64,000 nucleotides of DNA from Peptoniphilus faecalis (GTDB lineage: Bacteria; Bacillota; Clostridia; Tissierellales; Peptoniphilaceae). A program made the translations under genes and the position numbers. The notes beneath the pieces were generated by a model. The model saw only the letters and a list, made by a program, of their open reading frames with translations, had not been told where the DNA came from and did not search any database. This document shows, one piece after another, positions 26,028-35,297 of this stretch (position 1 is its first letter; the number at the start of each line of letters is the position of its first letter). Location: positions 99,383 through 163,382 of the forward strand of contig NZ_JABDSR010000005.1 in the NCBI RefSeq assembly GCF_012976305.1, given 5' to 3'.

Positions 26028-27626
26028 TTAAATTGCAAGTTTTCCTGCATTAGAAATATAAGATGAAATTCTTTCCAATGCTGCGAGAGTCTTTTCATAT
26101 AAAAGTCCACTTTCAGGATTGCAGATTTTTTCTCTCATCCTAATCATGTGATTGTTTCTAAATTGAGAAGCGTCTTTTTGCACTAATTCGTTGGATTCAC
26201 GCAGAAAAGCAACCCTTTCGTCTTTATCCAATTCTGCAATTGCCGAGTTAAACATTTTTTCGATTATTTCATTTATTTCCTTTAATTCTTCAAAGGTTTT
26301 ATCTGTAAATTCAAGTTTTTGATCTTCTTTTAATTTAGCAACTTCGGCGATGTTTTTGGAATGGTCTCCAATTCTTTCCATGTCTCTAGATATCCTTAGA
26401 TATGCCGCAAAATTTGCTGAAGTCTTTTCATTCATTGCAAGTCCAAGAGAGTCAATTATAAAGGCTGAAATTTCTTTGTTTAAATAATTTATTACTTCTT
26501 CCCGTCTAAATATTTTATCATATACTTCTTCGTTAAAATTTTTGAGTAAAGCAACTGAACTTTTATAATTCTCATTGCAAATTTCAAAAAGTCTTTTTAT
26601 TTCTGCTTTTACATCAGTAAAGGTTGCAGGTGCGTCTTTGACAATATTTTTGTTTATATATTGTAAAGACATTTCTTCTTGTTCCTTATCTATACCAGGA
26701 ATTAGTTTAAAGGATAGGTCTGCAAGCTTTTTAGAGAAGGGAAAAAGCATAAGTGTAGTAGCCACGTTAAAAGCTGTGTGCAAGTTGGCAATTTGTGCTG
26801 CTGGCAGATCTCTTGAAAAATTCATTATTATTTTATCAATAGGAACGACAAAGGAAATTGTTACAAATATTATTGTACCAATAATATTAAATAGCACGTG
26901 GACTAATGCAGTTCTTTTTGCATTTTTAGATGATCCAACTGATGACAAAACAGATGTAATACATGTACCAATGTTAAATCCAAAAATTATATACATTGAT
27001 GATTTAAGTGGTATTACTCCTTGATTTGCTATTGCCTGCAAAATACCAAGAGATGCAGATGATGACTGAATTATTGCAGTAATAATTGTACCAGCAAGTA
27101 CGCCAAGTATTGGATTATCAAATTTTGTCATTAGAGTTACAAAGCCAGGATACTCTCGTAGAGGCTCCATGGAATCACTCATAAATTGCATTCCCATAAA
27201 TAAAAATCCAAGTCCAATTATTGCTTGACCAATGTATCTTTTCTTTTTATTTTTTGAAAATGTATTTAACAAAAACCCAACAAAGGCAATTATAGGTGCA
27301 ATTGTAGAAATATTTAGTGCAACTAATTGTCCCGTTATTGTTGTACCAATGTTTGCCCCCATTATAATTCCAACTGCTTGATAGATTGTCATGAGTCCAG
27401 CATTTACAAAACCCACAACCATTACCGTAGTTGCAGAAGACGACTGAATTATCGCAGTTACAAAGGTTCCAACGAGTATTGCCTTAAAAAAACTCGATGT
27501 CATTTTCTCTATAACAATGCGAAGTCTGTCACCTGCAACTAGCTCGAGGCCGCTGCTCATCATTTCCATACCATATAAGAATAAAGCAAGACCTCCCAAT
27601 AGTTCAATAAAGTAATTAATTGACAT
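26028..27626 (-). CDS. Na/Pi cotransporter family protein with PhoU-like domain
   Basis: About 532 residues. The first 320 hold two inverted repeats of the NptA/YjbB type with the paired motif 'QSSSATTVMVVGFVNAG' and 'QSSSASLGILQAIANQG', the diagnostic sodium/phosphate-binding QSSS signatures. The C-terminal 180 residues form a helical PhoU-like bundle ('RISRDMERIGDHSKNIAEVAK'). It probably moves phosphate with sodium. The start at 27626 has GGGAGGA upstream; a longer in-frame stretch to 27737 has no ribosome site and an implausible sequence. Confidence 0.9.
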   Translation of the reverse strand: MSINYFIELLGGLALFLYGMEMMSSGLELVAGDRLRIVIEKMTSSFFKAILVGTFVTAIIQSSSATTVMVVGFVNAGLMTIYQAVGIIMGANIGTTITGQLVALNISTIAPIIAFVGFLLNTFSKNKKKRYIGQAIIGLGFLFMGMQFMSDSMEPLREYPGFVTLMTKFDNPILGVLAGTIITAIIQSSSASLGILQAIANQGVIPLKSSMYIIFGFNIGTCITSVLSSVGSSKNAKRTALVHVLFNIIGTIIFVTISFVVPIDKIIMNFSRDLPAAQIANLHTAFNVATTLMLFPFSKKLADLSFKLIPGIDKEQEEMSLQYINKNIVKDAPATFTDVKAEIKRLFEICNENYKSSVALLKNFNEEVYDKIFRREEVINYLNKEISAFIIDSLGLAMNEKTSANFAAYLRISRDMERIGDHSKNIAEVAKLKEDQKLEFTDKTFEELKEINEIIEKMFNSAIAELDKDERVAFLRESNELVQKDASQFRNNHMIRMREKICNPESGLLYEKTLAALERISSYISNAGKLAI

Positions 27627-27739
27627 AAATCCTCCCAATTTTTTATTCAATTTAATCTTACAATATAATTGAACTTTTTTAAAGAAAAAGTAAAAAAAAT
27701 GTAAATCTTTAGTAAAGATTTTAGAGTATTTATGCAATA

Positions 27740-27761
27740 AAAAGGCGATTCCTCGCCTAAT
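27740..27761 (-). terminator. Terminator after the MFS gene
   Basis: AGGCGA (27743-27748) / TCGCCT (27753-27758) with a T run on the minus strand. Confidence 0.75.
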
Positions 27762-27766
27762 TAAAA

Positions 27767-28981
27767 TTATTTTGTATTTACAACTTTTAAATATAGTGGA
27801 AGGGCAAGAAGCTGCGTCGTCATAGAAATAATTATCATAATAGGAATAGAAATGCTATACACTACGCCAAGTAACCACGAACCCAAGAACCAGAAAAATC
27901 CAAAAGAAGACTCAAAAATTCCATATCCAGTGGCTCTATTTTCCTTTGGTACCATGGAAGTTACTGCCGCCTTTAAAATTGATTCCTGTGCACCCATGCC
28001 AATTCCCCAAAGGACCAATCCAAATAAAAGTGCAGGAATACTTTTAAATCCAAAGATAAAAATTGAAAAAGGTGCAGAAATAATTGTGGAAATTACTAGA
28101 GCCTTTACTCCATTTTTGTCGTATATATGACCGAAAATCAGTGCTGCAATGGCATCCACAAGCATTGCTCCTGCATAAAGTAGTGGAATTGTTCCACTGT
28201 TAATTAAATTTGATGTTTGTATATTTCCTGCTGTAAAATTTTTAGTTATGTGCATAATTATTATTGAATAGTCGATGAAACCAAAGGCAAAAAAAGAAAT
28301 TCCCGCAATATAATATATAAAGGACTTTTTCATTTTAAAGGGTTCTTCCCTTTTTGACTCTGGCTCAAAACGCTCTGGGTTTGGAAATTTCATCTTCGTA
28401 TAAAATAAAAAAAGGATTGTAATGAAACCAGGAATTACCAAAAATGCAAAGCAAGTTCTATAAATTTCAAAAATGCTGCCCTCTGTTTTAAATAACATAA
28501 CTAGATATAGAAAAACTGGACCTAGAAATGCACCAATTTGATCTAACATCTCTTGTATTCCAAAGGACTTTCCCACGCCTTCCTGCGATGCAGCAAAGGA
28601 CATAATAGTATCTTTAGCTGGTTTTTTTATTGCTTTCCCCATTCTTTGCACCACAAGTAAAAGTGATGCAGCAAGCCAACCATTTTCGCCCACAAGTGCA
28701 AGAGCAGGAACAGCCAAAATATCTAGTACATAACCAAAAATTACCATTGTCCAATATTTTTTAGTCTTGTCAGTAATTTTTCCAAAAACATATCTCATAG
28801 AATAGCCAACTAGTTCGCCAAGCCCCGAGATAAAACCAATAGTCCCTGCCGATGCTCCAAGTACAGTGAGATAAGCTCCTCTAATGCTCGATGCACCTTC
28901 ATGTGTCATGTCTGAAAATAAGCTTACAATGCCAAATAAAATTATAAATAACATTGCAGTAGAAATTCCTTTTTTCTTCAA
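27767..28981 (-). CDS. MFS transporter
   Basis: A 404-residue major facilitator with about twelve hydrophobic segments. The loop 2-3 region 'GYSMRYVFGKITDKTKKYW' fits the MFS motif A (G-x3-D/R-x-x-x). 'GIGMGAQESILKAAVTSMVPKENRATGYGIFES' in the second half resembles a subgroup of Firmicute/archaeal MFS proteins of unknown substrate. The start is a TTG with GGGGAG upstream. It appears monocistronic. Confidence 0.88.
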   Translation of the reverse strand: MKKKGISTAMLFIILFGIVSLFSDMTHEGASSIRGAYLTVLGASAGTIGFISGLGELVGYSMRYVFGKITDKTKKYWTMVIFGYVLDILAVPALALVGENGWLAASLLLVVQRMGKAIKKPAKDTIMSFAASQEGVGKSFGIQEMLDQIGAFLGPVFLYLVMLFKTEGSIFEIYRTCFAFLVIPGFITILFLFYTKMKFPNPERFEPESKREEPFKMKKSFIYYIAGISFFAFGFIDYSIIIMHITKNFTAGNIQTSNLINSGTIPLLYAGAMLVDAIAALIFGHIYDKNGVKALVISTIISAPFSIFIFGFKSIPALLFGLVLWGIGMGAQESILKAAVTSMVPKENRATGYGIFESSFGFFWFLGSWLLGVVYSISIPIMIIISMTTQLLALPLYLKVVNTK

Positions 28982-29322
28982 AATAATCTCCCCTCAAAGT
29001 CTTAGTTTTATTATTATATCATCATATTATAAATTTTCTTCAAAAAATAAAAAAAGTTTGCAAGTTTAATTTGCAAACATAGATTAATTTTTATCAAAAT
29101 TTGTAAGACTTTTATTAAATTTATGCAATTATATAAATAGATAGAGCAAATATTATCGTCAGTATAGTGTCAATGTACAAAAATGTCTTTCTTATTTGTA
29201 TCTTTTCAATTTAACCAATCAATAATATTTTTTCGCAAAATATTGCAATAATTTAAAAATAATGACCACACTTTTCCTTTATTTTAAAGTTTCAAAATCT
29301 TTTAAAGTTTCATTTTTATTTT
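28982..29322. other. Intergenic region with one terminator-like hairpin
   Basis: 341 bases without a gene. GTTTGCAA (29056-29063) / TTGCAAAC (29071-29078) followed on the minus strand by T7 looks like a terminator for the leftward gene ending at 29323, though about 240 bases beyond it. Otherwise AT-rich DNA in which I see nothing. Confidence 0.5.
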
Positions 29323-29913
29323 CTATATTATTTGAAAATTATTAGAAAAATTTTTATGTTTAATACTTTCACTTTGATAATTAAAATTTTCTTCTGTATT
29401 TTTAATAGAAATTCCATTTCTGCCATAAATTAGAAATTTTAAAATTTCTCTAGTTTCTTTATTTTCTATTTTATTTAAATCACAAAGAACATCGCCAAGT
29501 TTACCATTATCCAATTTATTCATAGTAATTAAATTTTTCTTGTAAATTTCATAATTTGGATCCAGCCAACCTACATTTAAAACATAATATTTTTCTCCGT
29601 CATAAATTAAACTTCTGTCATCTTTTGCCGAAAACACAGATGCTAAAAAGATAAAAAAAGAAGAAATACAAGCACAAATTATTAGAAAAATCAATAGTAT
29701 GACTTTTATATATCTATTAAGCTCAATTCTTGTCAATTTATAGAATGAAAAAATTTGAAGTCCTATAAAAAATAAAAAATTAAATCCAAGTATAAGATTA
29801 TTAATTATTGGAATTAGTTCGACTCTTTTAATAATTGCAAAAACACCAAAGCTAATAACAAAGGATGTAAAATATATTAAAATGCCTATAATATTTTTGT
29901 TTTTTAAATCCAT
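29323..29913 (-). CDS. Hypothetical membrane protein
   Basis: Not recognised; 196 residues. Four hydrophobic segments fill the first 110 residues ('IGILIYFTSFVISFGVFAII' first), followed by a polar C-terminal tail with 'YDGEKYYVLNVGWLDPNYEI'. No family motif was seen. AGGTT lies before the ATG. It lies 57 bases from the thioesterase gene on the same strand; nothing indicates a shared function. Confidence 0.6.
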   Translation of the reverse strand: MDLKNKNIIGILIYFTSFVISFGVFAIIKRVELIPIINNLILGFNFLFFIGLQIFSFYKLTRIELNRYIKVILLIFLIICACISSFFIFLASVFSAKDDRSLIYDGEKYYVLNVGWLDPNYEIYKKNLITMNKLDNGKLGDVLCDLNKIENKETREILKFLIYGRNGISIKNTEENFNYQSESIKHKNFSNNFQII

Positions 29914-29970
29914 AATAACCTCGAAACTTTTAAATTTTAAAAAAAGAGATTTAAAGCAATTTCTTTTAAA

Positions 29971-30456
29971 CTACATATTGTCCTTTACTCCAACTGCAAC
30001 CATCCTTGCCTTTGCACGAACTTCTCCATCAGCTTCCATTACCATATTTACTATGACTTTTCTTTCGCCAATTTCCTCAGCAGTTGCCCTAACAGTAATT
30101 TCCACGTCCATTGGAGTTGGTTTTTTGAAATCAACTTCAAGTCTTGCAGTAATAAAACGACCTATTACTGTGTCTTTAGTCAGTTCAAGACCTAAATCAT
30201 GATGCTTAAACCATGCCGCAGATGCAGTTCCGTGACAATCGAAGATCATTGCAATCATTCCGCCAAAAAGGTTTGCAGGAACGCCACCAGTATATACAGA
30301 ATCTGGAGTTACCTTTGCGATACACTCTCTTCCATCTTCAGATGGATAGGATTTTAGGTGCATGCCTTCGTGATTTTTAGGACCGCAACCCCAGCAGTAT
30401 TGAAATCTTTCACCATAAGTTTCTTGAATGGCAATATTTTTATTTTCTTTATTCAT
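29971..30456 (-). CDS. Hotdog-fold PaaI-type thioesterase
   Basis: A 161-residue hotdog-fold protein of the PaaI/YdiI-like acyl-CoA thioesterase class. 'CWGCGPKNHEGMHLKS' at the N-terminus (two Cys and Asn-His) and 'VPANLFGGMIAMIFDCHGTASAAW' (the helix with the catalytic Gly/Asp region) are typical, as is 'ARLEVDFKKPTPMDVEITVRA' in the last strands. The substrate acyl-CoA is unknown. GGAGGAAT precedes the ATG. Confidence 0.87.
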   Translation of the reverse strand: MNKENKNIAIQETYGERFQYCWGCGPKNHEGMHLKSYPSEDGRECIAKVTPDSVYTGGVPANLFGGMIAMIFDCHGTASAAWFKHHDLGLELTKDTVIGRFITARLEVDFKKPTPMDVEITVRATAEEIGERKVIVNMVMEADGEVRAKARMVAVGVKDNM

Positions 30457-30589
30457 TTTATTCCTCCAAGTTTATAATTAATTTTGCTTTTAATATTTTT
30501 ATTGTACCACATTTGAGTTTTAAAAATAAAAAATCTCTTGGAAATATGATTTCTAATTTTATTTTACCTTGTCTTTAAGTTATTTTAAT

Positions 30590-31894
30590 CTAATTTTCTG
30601 CTTTTTTATTCTCCTCCGATTCATGATCTTCTAGTTTAATAGTTTTATACTTAATTCCTGCTTTCTTCTCGCTCTTTGTATTACCCAATTCTCCAGCCCA
30701 TTCAAATCCTTTTTTGGCGGTTATTACCGCAATAATTTCGTTAATTACGGCTGCTGCTGCAATGGTTCCTTGAACAATTTTTGAACACTTTGGAGCTGGT
30801 GTAGCTAAAACTGAAACGGCGATCCCAGTAAATACCAAGGAAACGCCAGAGTGTGGTAAAAGTGTTAAGCCAAGATATTTCTTTACAGTTTCAGGACATT
30901 TTGTAATGCTCGCTCCAAAATATGCTCCAAAATATTTTCCTGCTGCTCTTGTTATAATATAAATTACAGTAAATAAACCAGCTCCAAGAATCAAGTGGTA
31001 ATCTAAAGGTGCTCCTAAGTTTAGAATTACAACAATCATGGAGATGCTTAAAATAGGGCTAAAGCTATGCATGATCTGTACAAGACGTTTTTTTGAAACC
31101 ATATTGGAAAAGGTTGCGGAAAATGCCATGCCGATTAGCATAAAATTCAAAACAGGTCGAGGCAAAATCAATATATTAAAAATAAATCCAACAGAAGATG
31201 CTACTATAATCATGGCAATCAACAAAATCAATGTAGAAGATTTGCTTCGCTCTTTTTTCAATACTAAGCCAGCTAACAAACCTGTTACAATGCCTATAAG
31301 CAAAGGCAGTATTACAATAAGAGTAATCATGTATGCTGGTAAATCGCCGGCAGAAAGATTGCCTGCAACTATTGCAATAGTCGTGAAAAAGACTATACAA
31401 CCTACAATATCATCTAAGGCTGCCATGGGGATTAAGGCTTCGGTAACTGGTCCTTTTGTATTAAATTCTCGTACAATGGATAAGGCTGGAGCTGGTGCTG
31501 TTGCAAGTGCAATTCCGCCAAAAATGAATGCCAAATATATTGGGATATTCGCTTTGTAGAATACTATGCCGAAAACCAGTGATACAATTAAAAAAGTGCC
31601 CAAGGATTGTGTCAGTGTTGTAATTACAATAGCCCTTCCAGACTTTTTTATTTTATTCCAGACAAGCTCAGTCCCAATCATTAAACCGACACCACATTCA
31701 AGAATATGATTAATTGTCTGATACCACTGCGCATCTAAAAGTTCTTGATTTATAAGTGAAAGTGCATGCGGTCCTAAAAACATTCCAGCAATCAACCATC
31801 CCAATATTGATGGTAATTTCAATTTAGAAACAAGCTTACCCACAAAAAATGCAATTCCTATTGTTATAAGTAGCCTAAAAAATAATATAATCAT
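30590..31894 (-). CDS. Cation:proton antiporter (CPA2/NhaP-like)
   Basis: A 434-residue CPA-superfamily antiporter with about twelve hydrophobic segments. 'LPSILGWLIAGMFLGPHAL' is the N-terminal signature, and 'IPMAALDDIVGCIVF' contains the Asp-Asp ion-binding pair of electrogenic exchangers. The C-terminal tail is charged and short, with no TrkA domain. It lies 50 bases downstream of a TetR gene controlled by a double operator, so expression is probably induced by a TetR ligand or stress. The ion (Na+ or K+) is not determined. Confidence 0.9.
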   Translation of the reverse strand: MIILFFRLLITIGIAFFVGKLVSKLKLPSILGWLIAGMFLGPHALSLINQELLDAQWYQTINHILECGVGLMIGTELVWNKIKKSGRAIVITTLTQSLGTFLIVSLVFGIVFYKANIPIYLAFIFGGIALATAPAPALSIVREFNTKGPVTEALIPMAALDDIVGCIVFFTTIAIVAGNLSAGDLPAYMITLIVILPLLIGIVTGLLAGLVLKKERSKSSTLILLIAMIIVASSVGFIFNILILPRPVLNFMLIGMAFSATFSNMVSKKRLVQIMHSFSPILSISMIVVILNLGAPLDYHLILGAGLFTVIYIITRAAGKYFGAYFGASITKCPETVKKYLGLTLLPHSGVSLVFTGIAVSVLATPAPKCSKIVQGTIAAAAVINEIIAVITAKKGFEWAGELGNTKSEKKAGIKYKTIKLEDHESEENKKAEN

Positions 31895-31944
31895 TTCGCT
31901 TCACCTAATCTTTCTAAAGAGAGTCTATTACATATAAAGTTTTT

Positions 31945-32586
31945 TTAATTTTCACCATTTTTCTTTGTTGATTCCTTCGCTAAACCATACAATATGATGT
32001 CAAAAATTGTAGATAATTTTCCCTCGTGGTCATCAACAAATTCTCGATAGTCACCTTTTTGTTCTGATTTTTTTTGAAAATAGTTATTGAACATTTCACT
32101 GACACCTAAAAAATATTCCAATGCTATCTCTTTTGTAATCCCCTCTCGCAATGTGAGATAATCCAAAAGAGCAAGATAATACTCACTAAAATACTCATCA
32201 AAACCACTGCGCAACTTAGCAAGTTCATGAATCAGATGCTTTGGCGGTTGTAAAACTGTATTGAAAAAAATATTAGCATAATGGGGGTTGTCTTGAAAAA
32301 ATCTTTGTCTAATCATAAGGAAGTTTTTCAAGCCATCTTTAGCACTTTGAATTTCAAAAGGCTGTGCCTTCAAAGCCTCTGTCATTTCATCATAGCAAGC
32401 TTTTACGCAAAGCAAATAGAGCTCATCCTTCCCTTTAAAATTGTGATAAATCAATCCCTTGGAAATCTTTCCTATTTCACAGATGCTATTGACTGATGCC
32501 GCATCGTAACTTTTGCTGCCAAATTCTTTAAGTGCGGCATCAATAATACGCTCCTTAGTTTTTTGAGTTTTTTCTTGTTTTTTCAT
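31945..32586 (-). CDS. TetR-family repressor of the antiporter operon
   Basis: A 213-residue TetR regulator; the N-terminal helix-turn-helix is 'RIIDAALKEFGSKSYDAASV' continuing to 'SKGLIYHNFKGKDELYLLCV'. The rest is a helical ligand domain. The ATG at 32586 is chosen, because GGAGG lies 7 bases upstream; a start 12 bases earlier would include the site. It lies first in an operon with the antiporter, and its promoter is buried in two matching operators. Confidence 0.93.
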   Translation of the reverse strand: MKKQEKTQKTKERIIDAALKEFGSKSYDAASVNSICEIGKISKGLIYHNFKGKDELYLLCVKACYDEMTEALKAQPFEIQSAKDGLKNFLMIRQRFFQDNPHYANIFFNTVLQPPKHLIHELAKLRSGFDEYFSEYYLALLDYLTLREGITKEIALEYFLGVSEMFNNYFQKKSEQKGDYREFVDDHEGKLSTIFDIILYGLAKESTKKNGEN

Positions 32587-32604
32587 TCTAACCTCCATTA
32601 TTTA

Positions 32605-32655
32605 TTATTGACTACGTGGTCTATTATAGTAAAACATAGACCGTTCAGTCAATAA
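32605..32655 (-). promoter_or_regulatory. TetR autoregulated promoter with two inverted operators
   Basis: Two 20-base sites, 32605-32624 and 32636-32655, face each other and match at 16 of 20 positions (TTATTGACT, four variable bases, GGTCTAT). On the minus strand the -35 TTGACT (plus 32647-32652) lies in one site and the -10 TATAAT (plus 32623-32628) touches the other, with an 18-base spacer. Binding would cover the whole promoter. Confidence 0.8.
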
Positions 32656-33002
32656 CTAAAAAGTAAACTTTTCTTTTATTTATAGATTTGTCCCTTCTTT
32701 TATAGAGAAAAATTTGAAATTTCTTATTAGTTTTCACACAATTATTTATAATAGATGTCAATAAAATAATGTAAAAACTGAGGAAAGATTATATTTACTT
32801 TTTAATCTCAAATGAAATAATCTCTGTAGTTTTCACAGCAAAAAATCTTTTTTATTTTGGTGTTATTGTTTTTAATAAATGGAATAAATTTTTTGTCCTT
32901 TTTCCTTGATTTTAAGCAAAAAAAAACAGTAAATCTATTGATTTACTGCCTCATGAATTTTCTTATAACTTATTATTTAATATTTGAGTTAAATAACTGT
33001 AA
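32656..33002. other. Intergenic region with the ClbS gene terminator
   Basis: About 350 AT-rich bases. CAGTAAATC (32927-32935) / GATTTACTG (32940-32948) followed on the minus strand by T9 is a strong terminator for the leftward gene ending at 33003. No gene is convincing here. Confidence 0.65.
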
Positions 33003-33521
33003 TCATAACGCTATCTTCTTCCATTTTCTGATCTTTGTTCTAAATGTTCCAAAGGGTGCAACAGTGTTAACATGAATAAACTTATATACTTCCCATACTG
33101 CTGTTTTAGTCGCTTCATCAGCCCACTTTCGCATATGTGGTTTAAATAATTCTTCCTCACTTAATGAATCGATCATATCATAGATAGCATTAATATTTCC
33201 ATTTAATTTAGATTTCAACTCTTGCAGAGATAAATGAGCGTAGGTATCTGTAAACCACTGATATAATTCGCCTAATTGATTCCATTTGAATTTATCCGAT
33301 GGCGTCTTTACTTGAAGTCCCCTTCTTTCATCTTCTTCCCATTTAAGGACTAAAGTCGTCCATCCCACCTGATAAGCAAGGTTTTCTGCTGGCGTTCTGT
33401 CAACTTCACTAACTCTCTTGTCCTTTAAAGTTTCTGGAATGTCATCGAATTCTGAAATATATTTCTTAAATGTCTTATTTATTTCAGCCTTGAGTTCCTC
33501 TTTATCTTTATACACTCGCAA
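33003..33521 (-). CDS. ClbS/DfsB-family four-helix-bundle protein
   Basis: A 172-residue DUF1706-type protein, the family that includes ClbS, which inactivates colibactin. The typical blocks are 'PAENLAYQVGWTTLVLKWEEDE', 'LNGNINAIYDMIDSLSEEELF', and the C-terminal 'KFIHVNTVAPFGTFRTKIRKWKK'. Most members are of unknown substrate. The start is a TTG with AGAGGTGA upstream. It stands alone in a decayed accessory stretch, so it may have arrived by transfer. Confidence 0.85.
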   Translation of the reverse strand: MRVYKDKEELKAEINKTFKKYISEFDDIPETLKDKRVSEVDRTPAENLAYQVGWTTLVLKWEEDERRGLQVKTPSDKFKWNQLGELYQWFTDTYAHLSLQELKSKLNGNINAIYDMIDSLSEEELFKPHMRKWADEATKTAVWEVYKFIHVNTVAPFGTFRTKIRKWKKIAL

Positions 33522-33644
33522 AAAATCACCTCTATAAGTCTTAATTTATAAGTTCCTTTATTTAAACTAAAACTATTTTATCATTTATAAATTGTGAAAA
33601 GCAATAATGCCGCTACCAATTTGATAGATGCTAAAATTCATTAT

Positions 33645-33839
33645 TTAACTTTTTAATTTTTTAATAACCAATAATCCAATTAGAACAGTTAACCAATAAC
33701 AAACCTCACCTAGAAATATTATTAATAACATTTCTTTTGTATGAGTCTTATTTATATCATATTTCAAAAAATAAAAAACACCCATAATAAAAAGTCCAAT
33801 GATATTATACATTAAGGCTCTTAAGAGCGCATTTTTCAT
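33645..33839 (-). CDS. Small two-segment membrane protein
   Basis: Not recognised; 64 residues with two hydrophobic segments ('NIIGLFIMGVFYFL' and 'LIIFLGEVCYWLTVLIGLLVI') and a basic C-terminus. Its ATG overlaps the stop codon of the upstream secreted-protein gene by 1 base (TAATG), so it is translationally coupled to it. The pairing of a secreted protein with a small membrane protein is reminiscent of bacteriocin/immunity gene pairs, but no bacteriocin motif is visible, so this is only a suggestion. Confidence 0.55.
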   Translation of the reverse strand: MKNALLRALMYNIIGLFIMGVFYFLKYDINKTHTKEMLLIIFLGEVCYWLTVLIGLLVIKKLKS

Positions 33840-34429
33840 TAATGATATCCCCTTTTACTCCAATGTAAACTCGTAATATATTCTCCGTCAGTGGTATAAA
33901 AATCTCCATAGAATCTTGTGTAATGTTTTCCTGTTCTATAAGGACTTGAATACACATCTACGCTTGCTCGAACATTCCATGGCATAATTCCACCTGCCCC
34001 TAGTAATCCAGCAGAAGTAGCTGTCAATACAAATTTCCCACGATCATTGGAATAAGTAACAAATACATCACGTGTTTCTTCATCAGATTCTGTTAGTTCT
34101 AAAATTTGATCAAAGCTATAGCTTTCTGAATTTATAAGCTCTTGATCTGAATTTCTGTTTTCAAAGTAAACAATGCCAACTGATCTATCGACAGTTATAA
34201 TCTGAGTTTCTATTAATACCCCTTCATCAGTAAAAAAATTAGAAGTAGTTTTGATTTTATCTCCTCTAGACATCAAATCTTCTTCAACTTTATATTTTTT
34301 CCATCTTCTACAAAGTTGCCTCACTATGTTTAACATAATCTGAATACTCAGAGGCTTGAGCATAGCTTGGAGATAAAATTGTAGCTATCATTACAAATGC
34401 CATCAATAGGCTTACTATTTTTTATTCAA
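33839..34429 (-). pseudogene. Frameshifted secreted-protein gene
   Basis: The open frame (34363-33839) lacks a sensible start. Just upstream in another frame lies a signal peptide: 'IVSLLMAFVMIATILSPSYA' followed by 'QASEYSDYVKHSEATL'. A start 'MNKK' before it is recovered only if the run of six A at about 34415-34420 gained one base, and a second shift is needed near 34330 to reach the downstream frame. The mature part includes 'AGLLGAGGIMPWNVRASVDV' and a Tyr/Arg-rich end. The family is not recognised. Confidence 0.55.
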
Positions 34430-34776
34430 TTCTTTCTTCTTTTTATTGATATGGTTTATCACTTTTATTTTCACACTTCAGACCTTATTTGTCAATATCT
34501 CTTTAGAAATTACCATAATCATTCTGTGTAGCTACTTCTTTGTCTTTAAAGTCCTCTTTACTTTTTTCTGTAAACATATTATTTATATTACAAATTAAAA
34601 GCAAAAATAAATCAAAAATAGATAGTCAAGTTTCACTGCCTCAATAAATAAATGTGGTCATTGGTCTTTGCGTTGACTGCACCCTTTCGGATGAATATTA
34701 AATTTAAAATGTTTATACTATTACTTCTAAAAATTGAAAATGAAAATAGGACCTGCTTTTGTAGATGCTATCAGTC
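34430..34776. other. Intergenic region with a hairpin
   Basis: About 350 AT-rich bases. AAAATAGGAC (34743-34752) / GTCCTATTTT (34774-34783) forms a long-loop hairpin with T run; it overlaps the end of the neighbouring gene fragment. I see no gene here. Confidence 0.45.
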
Positions 34777-34985
34777 CTATTTTTTAACATAATATGTTGC
34801 TCTGCCTTTGCCCCTTCTTTCAATTATATTTTTATCTATCAATTCCCTTAAAGAATTTTCTACAGATAGTCTCTTATAATCATAGACATATTCACTATTA
34901 TCATTTCTACATCTAATAGACTACCAAGAGCCATAATTTTTGTAATAACTCCGTCAATCTTTCTCTTTCCATACCAACTCTATTG
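34777..34985 (-). pseudogene. Remnant of a winged-helix-ended protein gene
   Basis: The end of a gene, with at least one frameshift around 34915. One frame gives 'FRLNRVGMERERLTELLQK', and the next gives 'VYDYKRLSVENSLRELIDK' followed by 'NIIERRGKGRATYYVKK' and a stop. The last part is the usual winged-helix ending of AlbA_2/Fic-like ATP-binding or helicase-related proteins ('GKGRxTYY'). No start or catalytic domain remains. Confidence 0.5.
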
Positions 34986-35024
34986 AGCCTAAAGACTGAC
35001 TTAAATCTGCTAGTAAACTTTATT

Positions 35025-35297
35025 TTATACTTCAAGAGCTTTTTTCAAATCATCCATATTATCATAAAAGCTCACATTCATATCTTTAGCTATCATTCTT
35101 CCTTCTTCTATAGCTTTTATAGTTTCATCTTTGGGAACATTTAATTTTAAATCAAAAGGAATTCCTCTTTCTCTAATACTAGCTCTTAAAAAGATATTAA
35201 TTGCAGTTGTCATATTTAAACTTAAATTAGAGTAGGTTTTTTCTGCTGCTTCTTTTATTTCTTTATCTGTCCTTATATTTAAATTAGTTGTAGCCAT
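35025..35297 (-). CDS. RelB/DinJ-family antitoxin (orphan)
   Basis: A 90-residue antitoxin of the DinJ type: ribbon-helix-helix start 'MATTNLNIRTDKEIKEAAEK', then 'LSLNMTTAINIFLRASIRERG' and 'IPFDLKLNVPKDETIKAIEE', the standard DinJ block. It should bind its own promoter and neutralise a RelE/YafQ-type RNase toxin. No toxin gene follows; within 40 bases the sequence runs into the remnant of an unrelated gene. It is thus an antitoxin without its partner in this window. Confidence 0.85.
   Translation of the reverse strand: MATTNLNIRTDKEIKEAAEKTYSNLSLNMTTAINIFLRASIRERGIPFDLKLNVPKDETIKAIEEGRMIAKDMNVSFYDNMDDLKKALEV

Noticed and set aside
26575..27024. A 149-codon open frame antisense to the Na/Pi gene.
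   Set aside because: Same reason: shadow of a hydrophobic membrane protein gene with no signals of its own.
31038..31559. A 173-codon open frame antisense to the antiporter.
   Set aside because: Its length comes from the codon pattern of the real gene; no ribosome site or family features.
32857..33075. A 72-codon rightward frame upstream of the ClbS-like gene.
   Set aside because: It crosses the ClbS terminator and the 3' end of that gene, and has no ribosome site.
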